Positions 9,806-20,455 of a stretch of DNA of 64,000 nucleotides are shown here, piece after piece. The notes beneath the pieces are model-generated. The model did not search any database, had not been told where the DNA came from, and was given only the letters and a program-made list of their open reading frames with translations. The stretch is taken from the NCBI RefSeq assembly GCF_018294505.1, contig NC_057808.1, positions 357,790,696 to 357,854,695 on the forward strand, given 5' to 3'. A program made the translations under genes and the position numbers. Position 1 is the stretch's first letter. The number at the start of each line of letters is the position of its first letter. This stretch comes from Triticum aestivum. Taxonomy: Eukaryota; Streptophyta; Magnoliopsida; Poales; Poaceae.

Positions 9806-10387
9806 AGCCCACCACACTTTGAGAGAGACGAGGAGCAAGAAGCGATACGGGCTGGTGGATTACTAGAGCTAGGTGTCGCACGGAGTCCAAGAAATATGGT
9901 GATAGCATAGGTTACCCATGTAGTTTGATGTAACTACACTGGGCTGCCGTGTTTCGTACTCTTCCGGTCTACTGTGGAGATGATTGGTTGATTTTATATC
10001 GCTGAATAATATAAAATATTATGAGTGCAGACGCTCCACCACGAGGTTCCTTGCTCCTTCTCGGTTGTCGGAAATCTATGTTCTTCCACTCTTTTTTTTG
10101 ACGTGAGCTTTGTTCATCCTTTTGCCAACACATGGGACATCTAGCATCAAGGTGCACGTGTCATGCAAGAAAATGGAGATAAGCAATGTGTAAGTGAGTC
10201 GTGCACTACGATGGCACCTAGTGCTACGCAATATTTTCCTCCTCGATGGCACGTGAATAGTGCATGTACTCAATGACCGAGCACGGGATGGTAGCCATGG
10301 ACATGGTCGGCCCTTTTTGGAGAGAGTAAGTACTAAATAACTTTGATGTGTCCCGTCAACTCGCAGAACGACGAGAAGTGGTAACAT
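9798..10387 (+). repeat. Unrecognised low-copy repeat, copy C
   Basis: Blocks Y and W, then the first bases of Z (ACTCGCAGAACGACGAGAAG), read in the same direction as copy A. It lacks the MITE of copy A (single TGA near 9,929) and the Stowaway of copy B. It runs into a degraded GTAACATA-type MITE at 10,380. Confidence 0.75.
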
Positions 10388-10858
10388 AATTTGTTACTGT
10401 AACATAGCGTTTCCCAAGACAAGATGAGTCTACAAGCTAATAAATGAAGCCATCATTACATTACTGTACTACTCCCTCCTTTCTGGTTTATAGGGCTCCC
10501 TCCTTTCCGGTTTATAGGGCTCAATTCGAAAATCTCACCAACCAAGGTAGATGATGAGTGGTGGAATACTTTTTGTAATTTGCAAAAGCACCCAATTGAT
10601 GCTCTTGTTTTCCTCATAAATTTATGTTTACCATTGTATTAATTGCAATGCATGCATGCATAAAATACATGCATTGGTCAATTTTCTCTTAATACTTGCA
10701 TGCCATTATTTAATGCACCTTGAAATCTAAACTTGTGATGGGGAACAACCAAATTGATCCTTATAAAATGGAAAAACTAAGATTTTGAGATAAGCCCTAT
10801 AAACCGAAAAGGAGGGAGTAGTAACATAGACTAGTGTCATATGCATGAAACTAGTGAG
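10380..10858. mobile_element. Degraded Tourist/Harbinger MITE with nested Stowaway
   Basis: The flanks GTAACATAATTTGTTACT (left) and GTAACATAGACTAGTGTC (right) match the body of the 1758-2347 element. Both outer termini are lost. Confidence 0.6.
10472..10818. mobile_element. Stowaway MITE, 347 bp, with duplicated left terminus
   Basis: TA at 10470-10471 and 10819-10820. The left end carries the CTCCCTCCTTTCYGG GTTTATAGGGCT motif twice in tandem (10472 and about 10,497). The right end is AACCGAAAAGGAGGGAG. Same family as 1972-2283. Confidence 0.85.
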
Positions 10859-10859
10859 T

Positions 10860-11096
10860 ATGGGAGCACATGATATTTCCCCGTCCGGACCGATCCCAAG
10901 TTGGCTTCTCACCTTCTTGGCCCATCAAAAACCCCTCCCCCTCCCGCGCACGCTTCCCACCCGGTGCCAGTTGAGCCCCCGCTCCACATTGATGGCAAGT
11001 CAGGGCGACGCGACCTCTCACTGCTTCCGTTGTTGAAGCGGCGCGCCGACCGAGGGCACCGCCCGCTGCATGCCCGACATTTCAGACTACACAGTG
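10860..11096 (+). other. GC-rich fragment related to 7,345-7,425
   Basis: Shares the GACGCGACCTCTCACTGC and GCACCGCCCGCT motifs with the block at 7.3-7.4 kb. Frames of about 65 codons (10845-11104) have no domain. Probably a shared gene or transposon fragment. Confidence 0.3.
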
Positions 11097-11109
11097 GAGA
11101 GTAACTTTA

Positions 11110-11398
11110 GAGAAGGTACTAAAATTAGATGACATAAGCAGGCTATAAGGATTTAAATATAGTATTTGTGCTTAGTTGAAGGAGAGAGAAGAGGAGAGAG
11201 AAGAGAAGCGGGTTGTAAACTTGTAGCCAGTTGTAGCAGGAGCTCCAACATACTTTGTGAGACAAAAGGTGGGGCCATTATTAATGACATAGTATTATAC
11301 TAAAGGGACTAACTATTGTACTAGCAGGCTATTAGGTTGGTTCTAGATGATGTGTCAACTTCATATAGCCGGATGTTGGCTATACTATAACCATGCTC
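11110..11398. mobile_element. MITE of the GAGCA family
   Basis: Starts GAGAAGGTACTAAAATTAG after TTA (11107-11109) and ends ACTATAACCATGCTC before TAA. Its body (GAGAGAAGAGGAGAGAG, then a TTGTAGCC motif) parallels 3738-4314. Confidence 0.65.
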
Positions 11399-11640
11399 TA
11401 AGTGTGGTGTGAGTGGGACTAAAGTTTAGTCCCATACTGCTAGGTGAGTGTGAGTTGCACCACTTTATAATGTGATCTATTCTAGCATTTGCATGAGCAT
11501 GATAAGGAAACCTACACGCGCGCTCTTCGGGAATGAGCCTGTCCAAGGACAAAAGCTATGCACGTGGTCTATATTTTTGTTGGTAGGAAAATTTATTAAG
11601 TCATTAATTCATAATTAACAGACGCCTTAATTACTCAGCC
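11399..11640. other. Unassigned DNA
   Basis: No open frame or repeat recognised. Low-complexity ends only. Confidence 0.3.
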
Positions 11641-12180
11641 ATTTCTGATTCTTTTGGATAGTGGGGCTATTATTGACTTGGACGTGGGGTTTGGGGCAAA
11701 GGCCTACTATTATACTTGGTCTTACTCGCACGACCGACCTGACAGGCTCTACCCTAGCTGCCGCTGTATCATATGGTTTCGCACCGTTCCAGATCTTAGC
11801 GCCGCCACGCAATTCTTCTCCATCCCTCCTTCCGGCGTGCACCGCGAGAAGGGACAGCAGTCCTCCGAACCCCGCCTTTCGTGATCCTGTACGGGAGAGG
11901 GGCGATTGGGGAGCACACTCCTGTGACTGCTGCCAGCGATGAATTCCTCAATGACAGCCTTCTTCCCCGACCTCGGTAACCTCTTCATCAACGACATGAG
12001 TGACAACATCAACCACAGCGGTTCTACTCCCGCTATACAGTATGTGACTCTGTCCTCCTGGTTTAGTCCGCATCATTACTTTGATCTTTGCAATTGTCGT
12101 CATGATCTATTTACTGTTGATTCGGATTAAATCTCATAGTAAATTGCTCATATATTCAATAATCCAATCCAAAAACCTGA
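11641..12180 (+). mobile_element. Probable LTR or leader remnant of a copia element
   Basis: This stretch lies directly before a copia gag remnant and reads like a retrotransposon leader (a CTGTACGGGAGAGGGGCGA region followed by an ATG-containing frame at 11939-12130). No LTR pair, PBS or TSD was found, so the assignment rests on position. Confidence 0.35.
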
Positions 12181-12185
12181 TTATA

Positions 12186-12969
12186 GGCAATTTACTCCGA
12201 GTGGTTTTGCTGCGCTTTTTTGAAGCCGCCTACTTTTAAGGGGGTGCAATATAAAAGGTGGCGCACAAGAGCAGTATATTGGTTTCAGATCATGTACTGC
12301 TATGACGCCACTAAGGGTAAGCCTAAGGGCGATCTTAATCCTACATAGCAGGAAGCTTTTGAGAACATGGATACCCTCTTCAAAGCCGCCCCGCTGAGTG
12401 TTCTTGACAATTTCATTGTGGATTCATATATGTCGTTTGACAGCGGCAAAGACATGTGGGATGTGCTCGAGGCCACGTTTTGGGCGTCGGGCGCTGGCAA
12501 CGAGTTGTACGTCATGGAGCAATTCTGTGACTACAAGATTACTGATGAGCGCTCTGTTGTTCAGCAGACTCATGAGATACAGTCACTTGCTAAGGAACTT
12601 GAGTACTTTAAGTGTGTGTTGCCGAAAAAATTTGTTGCTGGGACCATCATTGCCAAGCTTCCACCTTCGTGGAGCGATTTTGCTACTTCTCTGAAAAACA
12701 AGAGACATGAGTTTTCCGTTTCAGATCTCATTAGCACTCTTGATTTTGAAGAGAAGGCGAGAGCAAAAGACACACGTGCTCGGGTCACTGAGGGAGCTTC
12801 TAGTGCCCACATGGTACACGAGAAGAACTTCCAGCCCAACCAGCCCCAAAACAATAAGAACAAATCTTAGGGGAAAGGCAAGTTTGATGCAAAGAACAAG
12901 CCGGCACATTCTACCAACTTCAAGAAGAATTCTCATAACGGGAAGGGATACAAACCTCAATTTTGGTAG
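12186..12969 (+). pseudogene. Copia gag (UBN2-type) remnant
   Basis: Gag forms the RNA-binding shell of the retrotransposon particle. The frame that includes 12367-12870 shows the copia gag signature: a W-Y-K-R-W-like start (KGVQYKRW, near 12,237), the DMWDVLEATF motif, an ELYVMEQFCDYK motif, a region around AKLPPSWSDFATSLK and a basic Asn/Lys-rich tail. Two in-frame TAG stops break it (near 12,347 and at 12,868-12,870), after which the same frame continues to about 12,969. The CCHC knuckle, protease, integrase and reverse transcriptase are all missing, so only the gag end of an old element survives. Confidence 0.8.
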
Positions 12970-13724
12970 CACCGCACAAAATTTATATCGCTGCATCTAC
13001 CTGCTGTCAGCTAACCTCATGGTGCTCCAGGTATTCCTACATTCATAACTAGGTACAATGACCACCGTAAGATGAAATAAGCTTATTCGTATGTTGACTT
13101 GTTGATTGCAATGCAGAACGATCCTGTCATGTGTGGAGGAGCAAACAAGCAGTGCAGCCGAAGGTGGAAATCAACAAAAGACTTATGAAATTATATATAA
13201 TCTTCCTCAAGCAGGTCAGTATCCCCTTCGTCCACATGATCGTGTTTTGTCATGCCGAGCTATTGATATGTGCTATTGTTTTGCAATACCCTTTAAGTAT
13301 AGCTATTGTTTTCCTATCTTTTCAGATTCAGGACAATGAAGATGATTTCAGGGGCACTGCACAATATGGACTCATGTTGAGTCATCTGTATTGCCTCATG
13401 TGTTTGCTGCAAATGTGTCAGCATCAATTGCAAGATGGGGCAGCTAGCTAGCCGTGGAGTTGCCAACATGCTCAAAGTGCTCGCAACATTGAGAAGAAAC
13501 AAGCATGGCAAGGAAATAAATGTGTGCGCAGGGAGCCCCTTTGCTCAGAGAAGCATCGACCGATTTTCTTTACTTCCACACCTTCTCACAGCTTTGTATT
13601 GGTTATAGTATGGTGAATCATTGAGATGCGTAAACATGCTGAACTTTTGTTCTTCTGAATGTTAGTATGCATACTGTATCTTCTAAAGCTTAGTTTAATG
13701 TGAATGTTGACTAGCCTGTGAACC
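12970..13724. other. Unassigned DNA between copia remnant and F-box upstream region
   Basis: Short frames on both strands (for example 13131-13451) have no domain or codon bias. No repeat termini seen. Confidence 0.3.
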
Positions 13725-14479
13725 CTCACAATCTAGTAAATATATTGTAGGCCTGTTATTTGACACCTCACTTTGCCGTGCTACGCGACTAGTGTGAGTG
13801 TCTGCATCCAGTACCGCATCCTCTAATTTGGTGGATGCCAAGTTGAAAAAGGTTACCGATGAGTAGCCATAAGCTGGAGGCGTCTCTTTTTTTCTTTTGA
13901 ATGGGCAATAAGCTGGAGAGTGTCTCGGGCTGCCTCTAGCACAAGGCCCTCCAGTACGAAACACGGGCAGCTGACTGGGCCGATACAAAAGCCTATCCAT
14001 CTTAAAGCCCATTTGTTTTTGTTTTTTGCGAGGAGAAGCCCATATTTCTTAAGGGGGGGGGGGTGATCTCAGAAAAACCCTCCTTCCTCCTCGCTTCCAC
14101 TTATACTGCAGCTCGCTCTCCCGCTTTCGTCCCCCCCCCCAATTCCCCCCGCCCCCCATCTTCATCACGCGTCCAGAAAACCCCCACTCACCTTCTTCCT
14201 CACTCGTACAGAAAACGCCTGCTCCTCTTCTTCAACTCCTACAGAAAACCCCAGCCCTCCTTCTTCCCCACTCGCACTGCCACTAGGCTCATCTCTGGCT
14301 ACTCTGCTCAAACCCGTGAGCTCGGCGTGACGCCCACAAGGAAAATGGAGTTGGCTGCCCCAGCGCCAAGAAGATGATGCTCCCGCCAGCGGCGATGCCG
14401 GTTGTAGATCCCGCACCTGGCATCGCGGGGAGAAGCAGCGAGCCCCCCACCCGGATCTAAGGAACCGGTAGAATCTTCA
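13725..14479 (+). promoter_or_regulatory. Upstream and 5' region of the F-box pseudogene
   Basis: The first 495 bp are duplicated at 9,263-9,805. It contains homopolymer tracts (G run near 14,054, C run near 14,131) and a triplicated ACAGAAAACCCC-like motif (about 14,173, 14,210 and 14,241). I cannot fix a TATA box or start site. Confidence 0.45.
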
Positions 14480-16117
14480 GTGGACCGCATCAGTGATCTC
14501 CCGGATCTCATCCTTGATGAGAGCATCTCGCTTCTCCCCACCAAGGATTGCTGCCGCACACAAGTCCTCTCAACTCGGTGGCGCCCTCTATGGCGCACCG
14601 CGCCCCTCAATCTTGACTGTCGTCAGATATTTGTCCTTCCTGAATTTGATCTCCTCAGAGCCATCGTCTCCTCTCACCAGCAGGGCCCCGTTCAACGCCT
14701 CTGCATCCCGACACGCTACCTGCTGTCCATACTCGGCATGGTGGACGCTTGGCTGTCATCCCCTGAATTCGGAAAATTCCAGCAGTTTGAGTTCTACCAT
14801 TACCATGAAGGTTTCATACCACAAACGCACCAAGAATTCGTGCCCACACCACCGTTGTCCATCTCGCGGTTTTCCTCCTCTCTCCACACCGCCACCTTCG
14901 CCCGGTGCCATCTACCAGACGATCTGGTACAAATGCTTCGACTCCCACTGCTAAAAAACTTAGTGGTTTATCTGTTGGAGGCTCACTGCACAGCACCATC
15001 CACTCCAGTTGCCCTGCCCTGGAGCGCTTGCTGATTGTTTTGGGAATAGAAATCCCTATCTGTTGTCTCGAAATAAAGTCGCCTCACCTTAAAAGCATTG
15101 GAATTTGTTTTGAAGGACAGCAGCTCATCATCAAAGATGCCCCTTCACTTCAAAGGTTGCTCCTTGTTGATTGTTATAAACCTTCGCAAATAACTGTCAT
15201 CTCTGCACCCAAACTGGAGACCTTGGGTCTAATTAGTGCTCTGTTTGATGATCACAACAAGTTGGTGTTTGGCTCCTCACCTTTTCAGGTACCGTATATT
15301 ATCATCTACACATTTGTAATCATAAGCTGCATTTTTCATTTGTGCGCATAAGTTTTATATCATCTTGGAGTACACTTTGGGTACTAATATTATGTTATAT
15401 GCTCAATGAAGAGTTTGTCCATGGATAGCCTATCAATGCTGCTAGATTCTGTCAAGATCTTATATATTAGAATGTATAGTTATGATCTGAACATAATTAT
15501 TGGCTTGCTGCGATGCTTTCGGTCTCTGGAGAATTTATATATAAAGGTGGTGATTTCATGCACATTGAAAGACCGTATATATTGTACTAGCATTAACCGT
15601 TCAGCTGTTGCTCTTTTGACATACTCTTTTTTCAGACCTTTACTGTTTTCAAATCTTCATGTCTACTTAGGTACTGCAACCACATGGAGAAAAACGTATA
15701 ACCAATCGGTGGCGTAATAAGCACCAGGATTTTCTCAGTTCTCATGACATTTGTTTGAGGACAATAACGATGGAAGGATATGCATCCAACCAGGAAAACA
15801 GAAGCTTTGTCACATTCTTCCTGTTGAATGTGAGGTTACTATTGTCCATGAGACTTAAGCTTTACCGCAAGAGATTTCTCACGGACGGACACGTTGAACA
15901 GCAAAAAAAGAAGTTTCAGGTGTAAAAATGGGCTTCTAAACGTGCCCAGCTTCTATTTACAACAAGTTGTAGCCATCCTTAAATAATTTTTTTTGCACAT
16001 GATGTTGATTTTATGGATCAGACCGATCCATTTGTTTGTGACTGCGAAAAAAGTGGTTGGGTTAGATGTTACTGCCATGTTCAATCGGTTTTGTCTAAAA
16101 ATTTGATGAACAATTAA
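14480..16117 (+). pseudogene. F-box/LRR/FBD protein gene, frameshifted
   Basis: F-box proteins of this class are substrate receptors of SCF ubiquitin ligases. They form very large families in grasses. The N-terminus (ISDLPDLILDESISLLPTKD, then CCRTQVLSTRWRPLWR) is a clear F-box. It is followed by leucine-rich repeats with the SCPALERLLI and APSLQRLLLVDCYKP motifs. Likely exons are 14480-15288 (donor CAG/GTACCG), about 15412-15546, and about 15671-16117, the last carrying the FBD-type block. The frame shifts at an A run (14,953 region): six As where seven would keep the family's reading frame. In exon 3, TAA stops lie at 15923-15925 and 15980-15982, with FBD-like sequence continuing after each. 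It is therefore very likely not functional, although a shortened F-box protein of 184 residues could still be made. Confidence 0.85.
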
Positions 16118-16149
16118 TCCTTGGGCTTTTTGTACCGTTTGTAAGCTTG

Positions 16150-16480
16150 AGTTACATGTTGTTGCCCTCGTACTCCCCTCCACCTGCCACTACACTGCTG
16201 CATCTTCCACGGCTGATGTGCGTTCCCGTCCGAGGCCTCGCCGTCGTTCTCCGCCTTGGTTCGCTTGCTGTGCCCGCCACCATCTGGCGTTGTCAACATG
16301 GTCAACAACCAAGAGGAATCAGGAGATGACTGTACGTGGAGAGGCTGACAGTAGGGACCCACCAGGGTCATTGCATTACACAAGCAGGTGCCTCGTTATT
16401 ACAAGCCAAAAAAATACTTCCTCCTAATTGTTTGACAACTAGGTCCCACGCCATTGTCAATGTAGTCAATAAACGAGAAA
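16150..16480 (+). repeat. Partial copy of the 670-bp tandem repeat
   Basis: Shares CTCGTACTCCCCTC, GTCAACATGGTCAACAA and AGGCTGACAGTAGGGACCCA-type motifs with the two full copies at 17.3-18.6 kb. Confidence 0.65.
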
Positions 16481-16865
16481 ATTACACAACGAGCAGATAA
16501 CACTAGGGACCCGGTAGCTCGCCCAGTTGTTTTTTTAGTTTCAGAGACAGAACTCAACTACGCGCTGTGCGGGGGTTGTGGCCCATCTAGCCCACGCTTA
16601 CGCTTTTATTTAAGCACATGACGAGCCCAGTTGATATCTTTTTCTTTCTGAAAATGGCTAGCTCAGTTTTTTTTGACAATACCAAAACCGAGGCCTACTT
16701 GCTTTTTTCAGCCTGCTGGGCTGCAAATCTTTCAAGACGAGGACGAATGTAAGTAGTAAGCAATGGGCTTCCCCAGAAAATGGGCTATAAGTTGTATGAA
16801 ATGGGCTGTAAATTTTTAAACCCAAGCCAATCGGCAATTACATTAAAATATCATTTTTTCTGGAT
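16481..16865. other. Spacer with GGGC(T)/AAATGGGC motifs, no gene
   Basis: Repeated ATGGGCTATAAGTTG/ATGGGCTGTAAATT words near 16,780-16,820. A 40-bp direct repeat (AATTACATTAAAATATC core) spans 16,838 and 16,906. Confidence 0.35.
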
Positions 16866-16999
16866 TTCTCTACTCTCTACTCTTATAAAAACCAAAGCCA
16901 ACTGGTAATTACATTAAAATATCGTCTTTTCTCACACAAGATAAACTACTCATACAAATGCATCTTCATGTTCTGTGCAACGCACAGGCATCTTGCTAG
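16866..16999 (+). mobile_element. Candidate mini-Helitron (134 bp)
   Basis: The 3' end has a CTGTGC-AAC-GCACAG hairpin followed, 7 bases later, by the CTAG terminus with T at 17,000, the usual Helitron arrangement. A TCTCTACTCTCTACTCTTAT 5' end is plausible. Helitrons leave no TSD, so the 5' boundary is not proved. Confidence 0.45.
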
Positions 17000-17000
17000 T

Positions 17001-17289
17001 TAAGATTTTAAATTTCATTCATTTTTTTGCGGAGAATTGCTTTTTGAATTTTATTTTGATATAAGTTTTAAAAAATTATTTTTAACGTGACTCGAAATTT
17101 CGTGATTAAAAGAGTTCGGACCCCACCAAAATATGCAAAATTTCGTTGAATTTTTAGCAGTGCCCAGAATATATGGTATGTAATGCTAATAAAAAGAATA
17201 TGGGCTTCAAATATCCTTAAGAATTACCAAATAGGCTGTAAATTGTTGAAAATAATGGCTAATGGGTTGTATGTTGTTTTCCACAAATT
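17001..17289. other. AT-rich spacer, no gene
   Basis: No open frame or repeat terminus seen. Contains TGGGCT words similar to the stretch before 16,866. Confidence 0.3.
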
Positions 17290-17960
17290 TGGAGGCTAAC
17301 TTCTGGGCCTACTAGGTTGACGATGACGCTGTCCTAATTTTTACGCGTACGCAAGGCTTTGTCAACTTAGTCAACACAGAGCAGTGACTGTTGGATGTCC
17401 ATCCAACGGCCGCCGTGCTTCTTCAATCTCTGATCTTCCTGCTCCAGCCGCCCAAACCAGCGCCGGCGGGACTGCCTGCTCCCTCCTCCCGTGGCTGGCT
17501 GTGCTGCCGCCAGGCCATCCCTCTACCCGCCCGCACATCCTGTTATTTTCCAGGGACGTCAGCCTCACCCCGCAGCCGACCAGTTAGCGCTCGTACTCCC
17601 CTCAGCGTGGGCATCCACTGCGATGGCTTCGCCGGCTCTGGGTCGTTCCCTTCCCGGGCCTCGCCCTCGTCCACTGCGTTTGTGCTCTCGGCGCGGCGAG
17701 GTCAACATGGTCAACAAACAACAACCATCGGAAGAGGCTCACAGTAGGGGGCCACACAAGGAAATGCCTCCTTATTACGCGCAAAATAATGGTTCCTCTA
17801 CCTGAAAGCTGGGACCCACCGGAAGGGCCTCTGTATTTCGCGAAAAAATGTCCCCCCCGCTATCAGCTCGGACCCACCAGCTATATCTTCGCACGCAAGG
17901 AAGTGCATCCTTATTACGCACAAAAAATGAATACTCCCCCTACTAGCTGGACCCACCGTA
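17290..17960 (+). repeat. About 670-bp tandem repeat, copy 1
   Basis: Begins GGAGGCTAACTTCTGGGCCT and includes GTCAACTTAGTCAA, GATGTCCATCCAAC, CCGCCCAAACCAGCGCCGG and CCTCCTTATTACGCGCAAAA. The same words occur in order in copy 2. Frames such as 17391-17747 are not conserved between the copies, so it is not treated as coding. Confidence 0.8.
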
Positions 17961-18632
17961 GTGGGAGGCTGACTTGTGGGCCTACTAAGTTGACGAGGAC
18001 GGAGGGCTTTGTCAACTTAGTCAATATGAACGATTTTAGCTCCAGTAACTGTACGATGTCCATCCAACAGCCGTAGTGCTTCTTCAACCTCTGGTCTTCT
18101 TGTTCCAGCCGCCCAAACCAGCGCCGGTCGTGCCGCCTGCTCCTGCCTCCCATGGTCGGCTGTGCTGGCGCGGAGGCCTCACCGCCCCCTACTACTCCCG
18201 CTGCTGGCCATGCCATCCCTCCACTCACCCACACCCCCTGTTATTTTGTGGCGTCGGCAGCCTCACACCGCCCTCACACCGCAGCCAAACCAGTGAACCC
18301 TCGTACTCCTCTCCGCGTGGGCTTCCACTGCCACGTCTTCCCCGGCTCTGCGTCATCTCCTTCCTAGGCCTCGCCGTCGTCCACTGCCCTGGTGCTCTCG
18401 GCGCAACATGGTCAAGGAACGACTTCCATCGGAAGAGTATTGTACGTGGAGAGGCTGACAACAGGGTCCACGGCCGCAGCAAGGAAGTGCCTCCTTATTA
18501 CGCGGAAAATAATGATTCCTCCACCTGACAGCAGGGACCCACCGGACGGGCCACCGTATTTCGCGAAAAAACGTTCCCTCCGTGACTGCTGGGACCCACC
18601 AGCTACATCTTCGCACGCAAGGAACTGCCTGA
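17961..18632 (+). repeat. About 670-bp tandem repeat, copy 2 (interrupted by G1)
   Basis: Direct repeat of copy 1. Ends where the gypsy LTR of G1 starts. The five bases before the LTR (CCTGA, 18628-18632) are the expected left target duplication. Confidence 0.8.
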
Positions 18633-20210
18633 TGATACGTCTCCAACGTATCTGTAATTTTTTATTGTTCCATGCTACTATATTATCTGTTTTGGATGTT
18701 TAATGGGCTTTAATATGCTCTTTTATATTATTTTTGGGAATAACCTATTGACCGGAGGCCCAGTGCCAGTTTCGTTTTTTTGCCTATTTTAGAGTTTTGC
18801 AGAAAAGGAATACCAAACGGAGTCTAAACGGAATGAAACCTTCGCGATGATCTTTCTTGGACCAAAAGCAAACTAGAAGACTTGGAGTTGAAGTCAGGAA
18901 CTCCGCAAGGCAGCCACGAGGCAGGAGGGCGCACCCAGGGGGGTAGGCGCCCCCCCCACCCTCATGGGTCCCACGGAGCTCCACTGACATACTTCTTTTG
19001 CCTATATATACTCTTATACCCTAGAAACATTAGGGGGAGCCACGAAACCACTTTTCCACCGCCGCAACCTTCTGTACCCGTGAGATCCCATCTTGGGGCC
19101 TTTTCCGGCGATCTGCCAGAGGGGGAATTGATCACGGAGGGCTTCTACATCAACACCATTGCCTCTCCGATGAAGCGTGAGTAGTTTACCACAGACCTTC
19201 GGGTCCATAGTTATTAGCTAGATGGCTTCTTCTCTCTCTTTGATTCTCAATACAAAGTTCTCATCGATGTTCTTGGAGATCTATTTGATGTAATACTCTT
19301 TTGCGGTGTGTTTGCCGAGATCCGATGAATTTTGGATTTATGAACAAGTTTATCTATGAATATTATTTGGTTCTTCTCTGAATTCTTATATGCATGATTT
19401 GATATCTTTGCAAGTCTCTTCGAATTATCGGTTTAGTTTGGCCTACTAGATTGATCTTTCTTGCAATGGGAGAAGTGCTTAGCTTTGGGTTCAATCTTGC
19501 GGTGTACTTTCCCAGTGACAGTAGGGGCAGCAAGGCACGTATTGTATTGTTGCCATCGAGGATAAAAAGATGGGGTTTATATCATATTGCTTGAGTTTAT
19601 CCCTCTACATCATGTCATCTTTCTTAATGCGTTACTCTGTTCTTATGAACTTAATACTCTAGATGCATGCTGGATAGCGGTCGATGTGTGGAGTAATAGT
19701 AGTAGATGCAGAATCGTTTCGATCTACTTGACATGGACGTGATTCCTATATTCATGATCATATTCTCATGACTATGCGCTTTTCTATCAATTGCTCGGCA
19801 GTAATTTGTTCACCCACCGTAATACATGCTATCTTGAGAGAAGCCACTAGTGAAACCTATGGCCCCCAGGTCTCTTTCTTATTATATTGCATCTCTTTTA
19901 TTTTACATCACATCTCATTTACTATTTTGCAATCTTTACTTTCCAATCTATACAAAAAAATACCTAAAATATTTACTTTACTATCTTTATTAGATCTCAC
20001 TTTTTGCGAGTGACCGTGAAGGGATTGACAACCCCTTTATCGCGTTGGTTGCAAGGTTCTTGATTGTTTGTGCAGATACTAGGTGACTTGAGCGTTGTAT
20101 CCTACTGGATTGATACCTTGGTTCTCAAAACTGAGGGAAATACTTACGCTACTTTGCTGCATCACCCTTTCCTCTTCAAGGGAAAACCAACGCATGCTAA
20201 AGAGGTAGCA
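18633..20210 (+). repeat. G1 5' LTR, 1,578 bp
   Basis: Starts TGATACGTCTCCAACGTATC and ends AAGAGGTAGCA. Collinear with the G2 LTRs at 47,870 and 58,164. A TATATATA box lies at about 19,003. A GC-rich hairpin covers about 18,915-18,972. Confidence 0.85.
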
Positions 20211-20221
20211 AGAAGGATTTC

Positions 20222-20239
20222 TGGCGCCGTTGCCTGGGA
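20222..20239 (+). other. G1 primer-binding site (tRNA-Asp)
   Basis: TGGCGCCGTTGCCTGGGA is complementary to the tRNA-Asp 3' end with one mismatch (T for G). It starts 11 bases after the LTR end. Confidence 0.75.
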
Positions 20240-20455
20240 GATCTACGCCAAGTCAAGACATACCAAGTACCCATCATAAACTCTTCTCCCTCGCATTACA
20301 TTATTTGCCATTCGCCTCTCGTTTTCCTCTCCCCCACTTCTAAAACGATTTTCGAAAACCTTTGCCTTTTCTTCGCCCTTCTTTCGTTTGATCTTTTGTT
20401 TGCTTGTGTTACCATGTGCCTTCCTTTTGCTTGCATCTTCGCTTGCTAAAATTTT

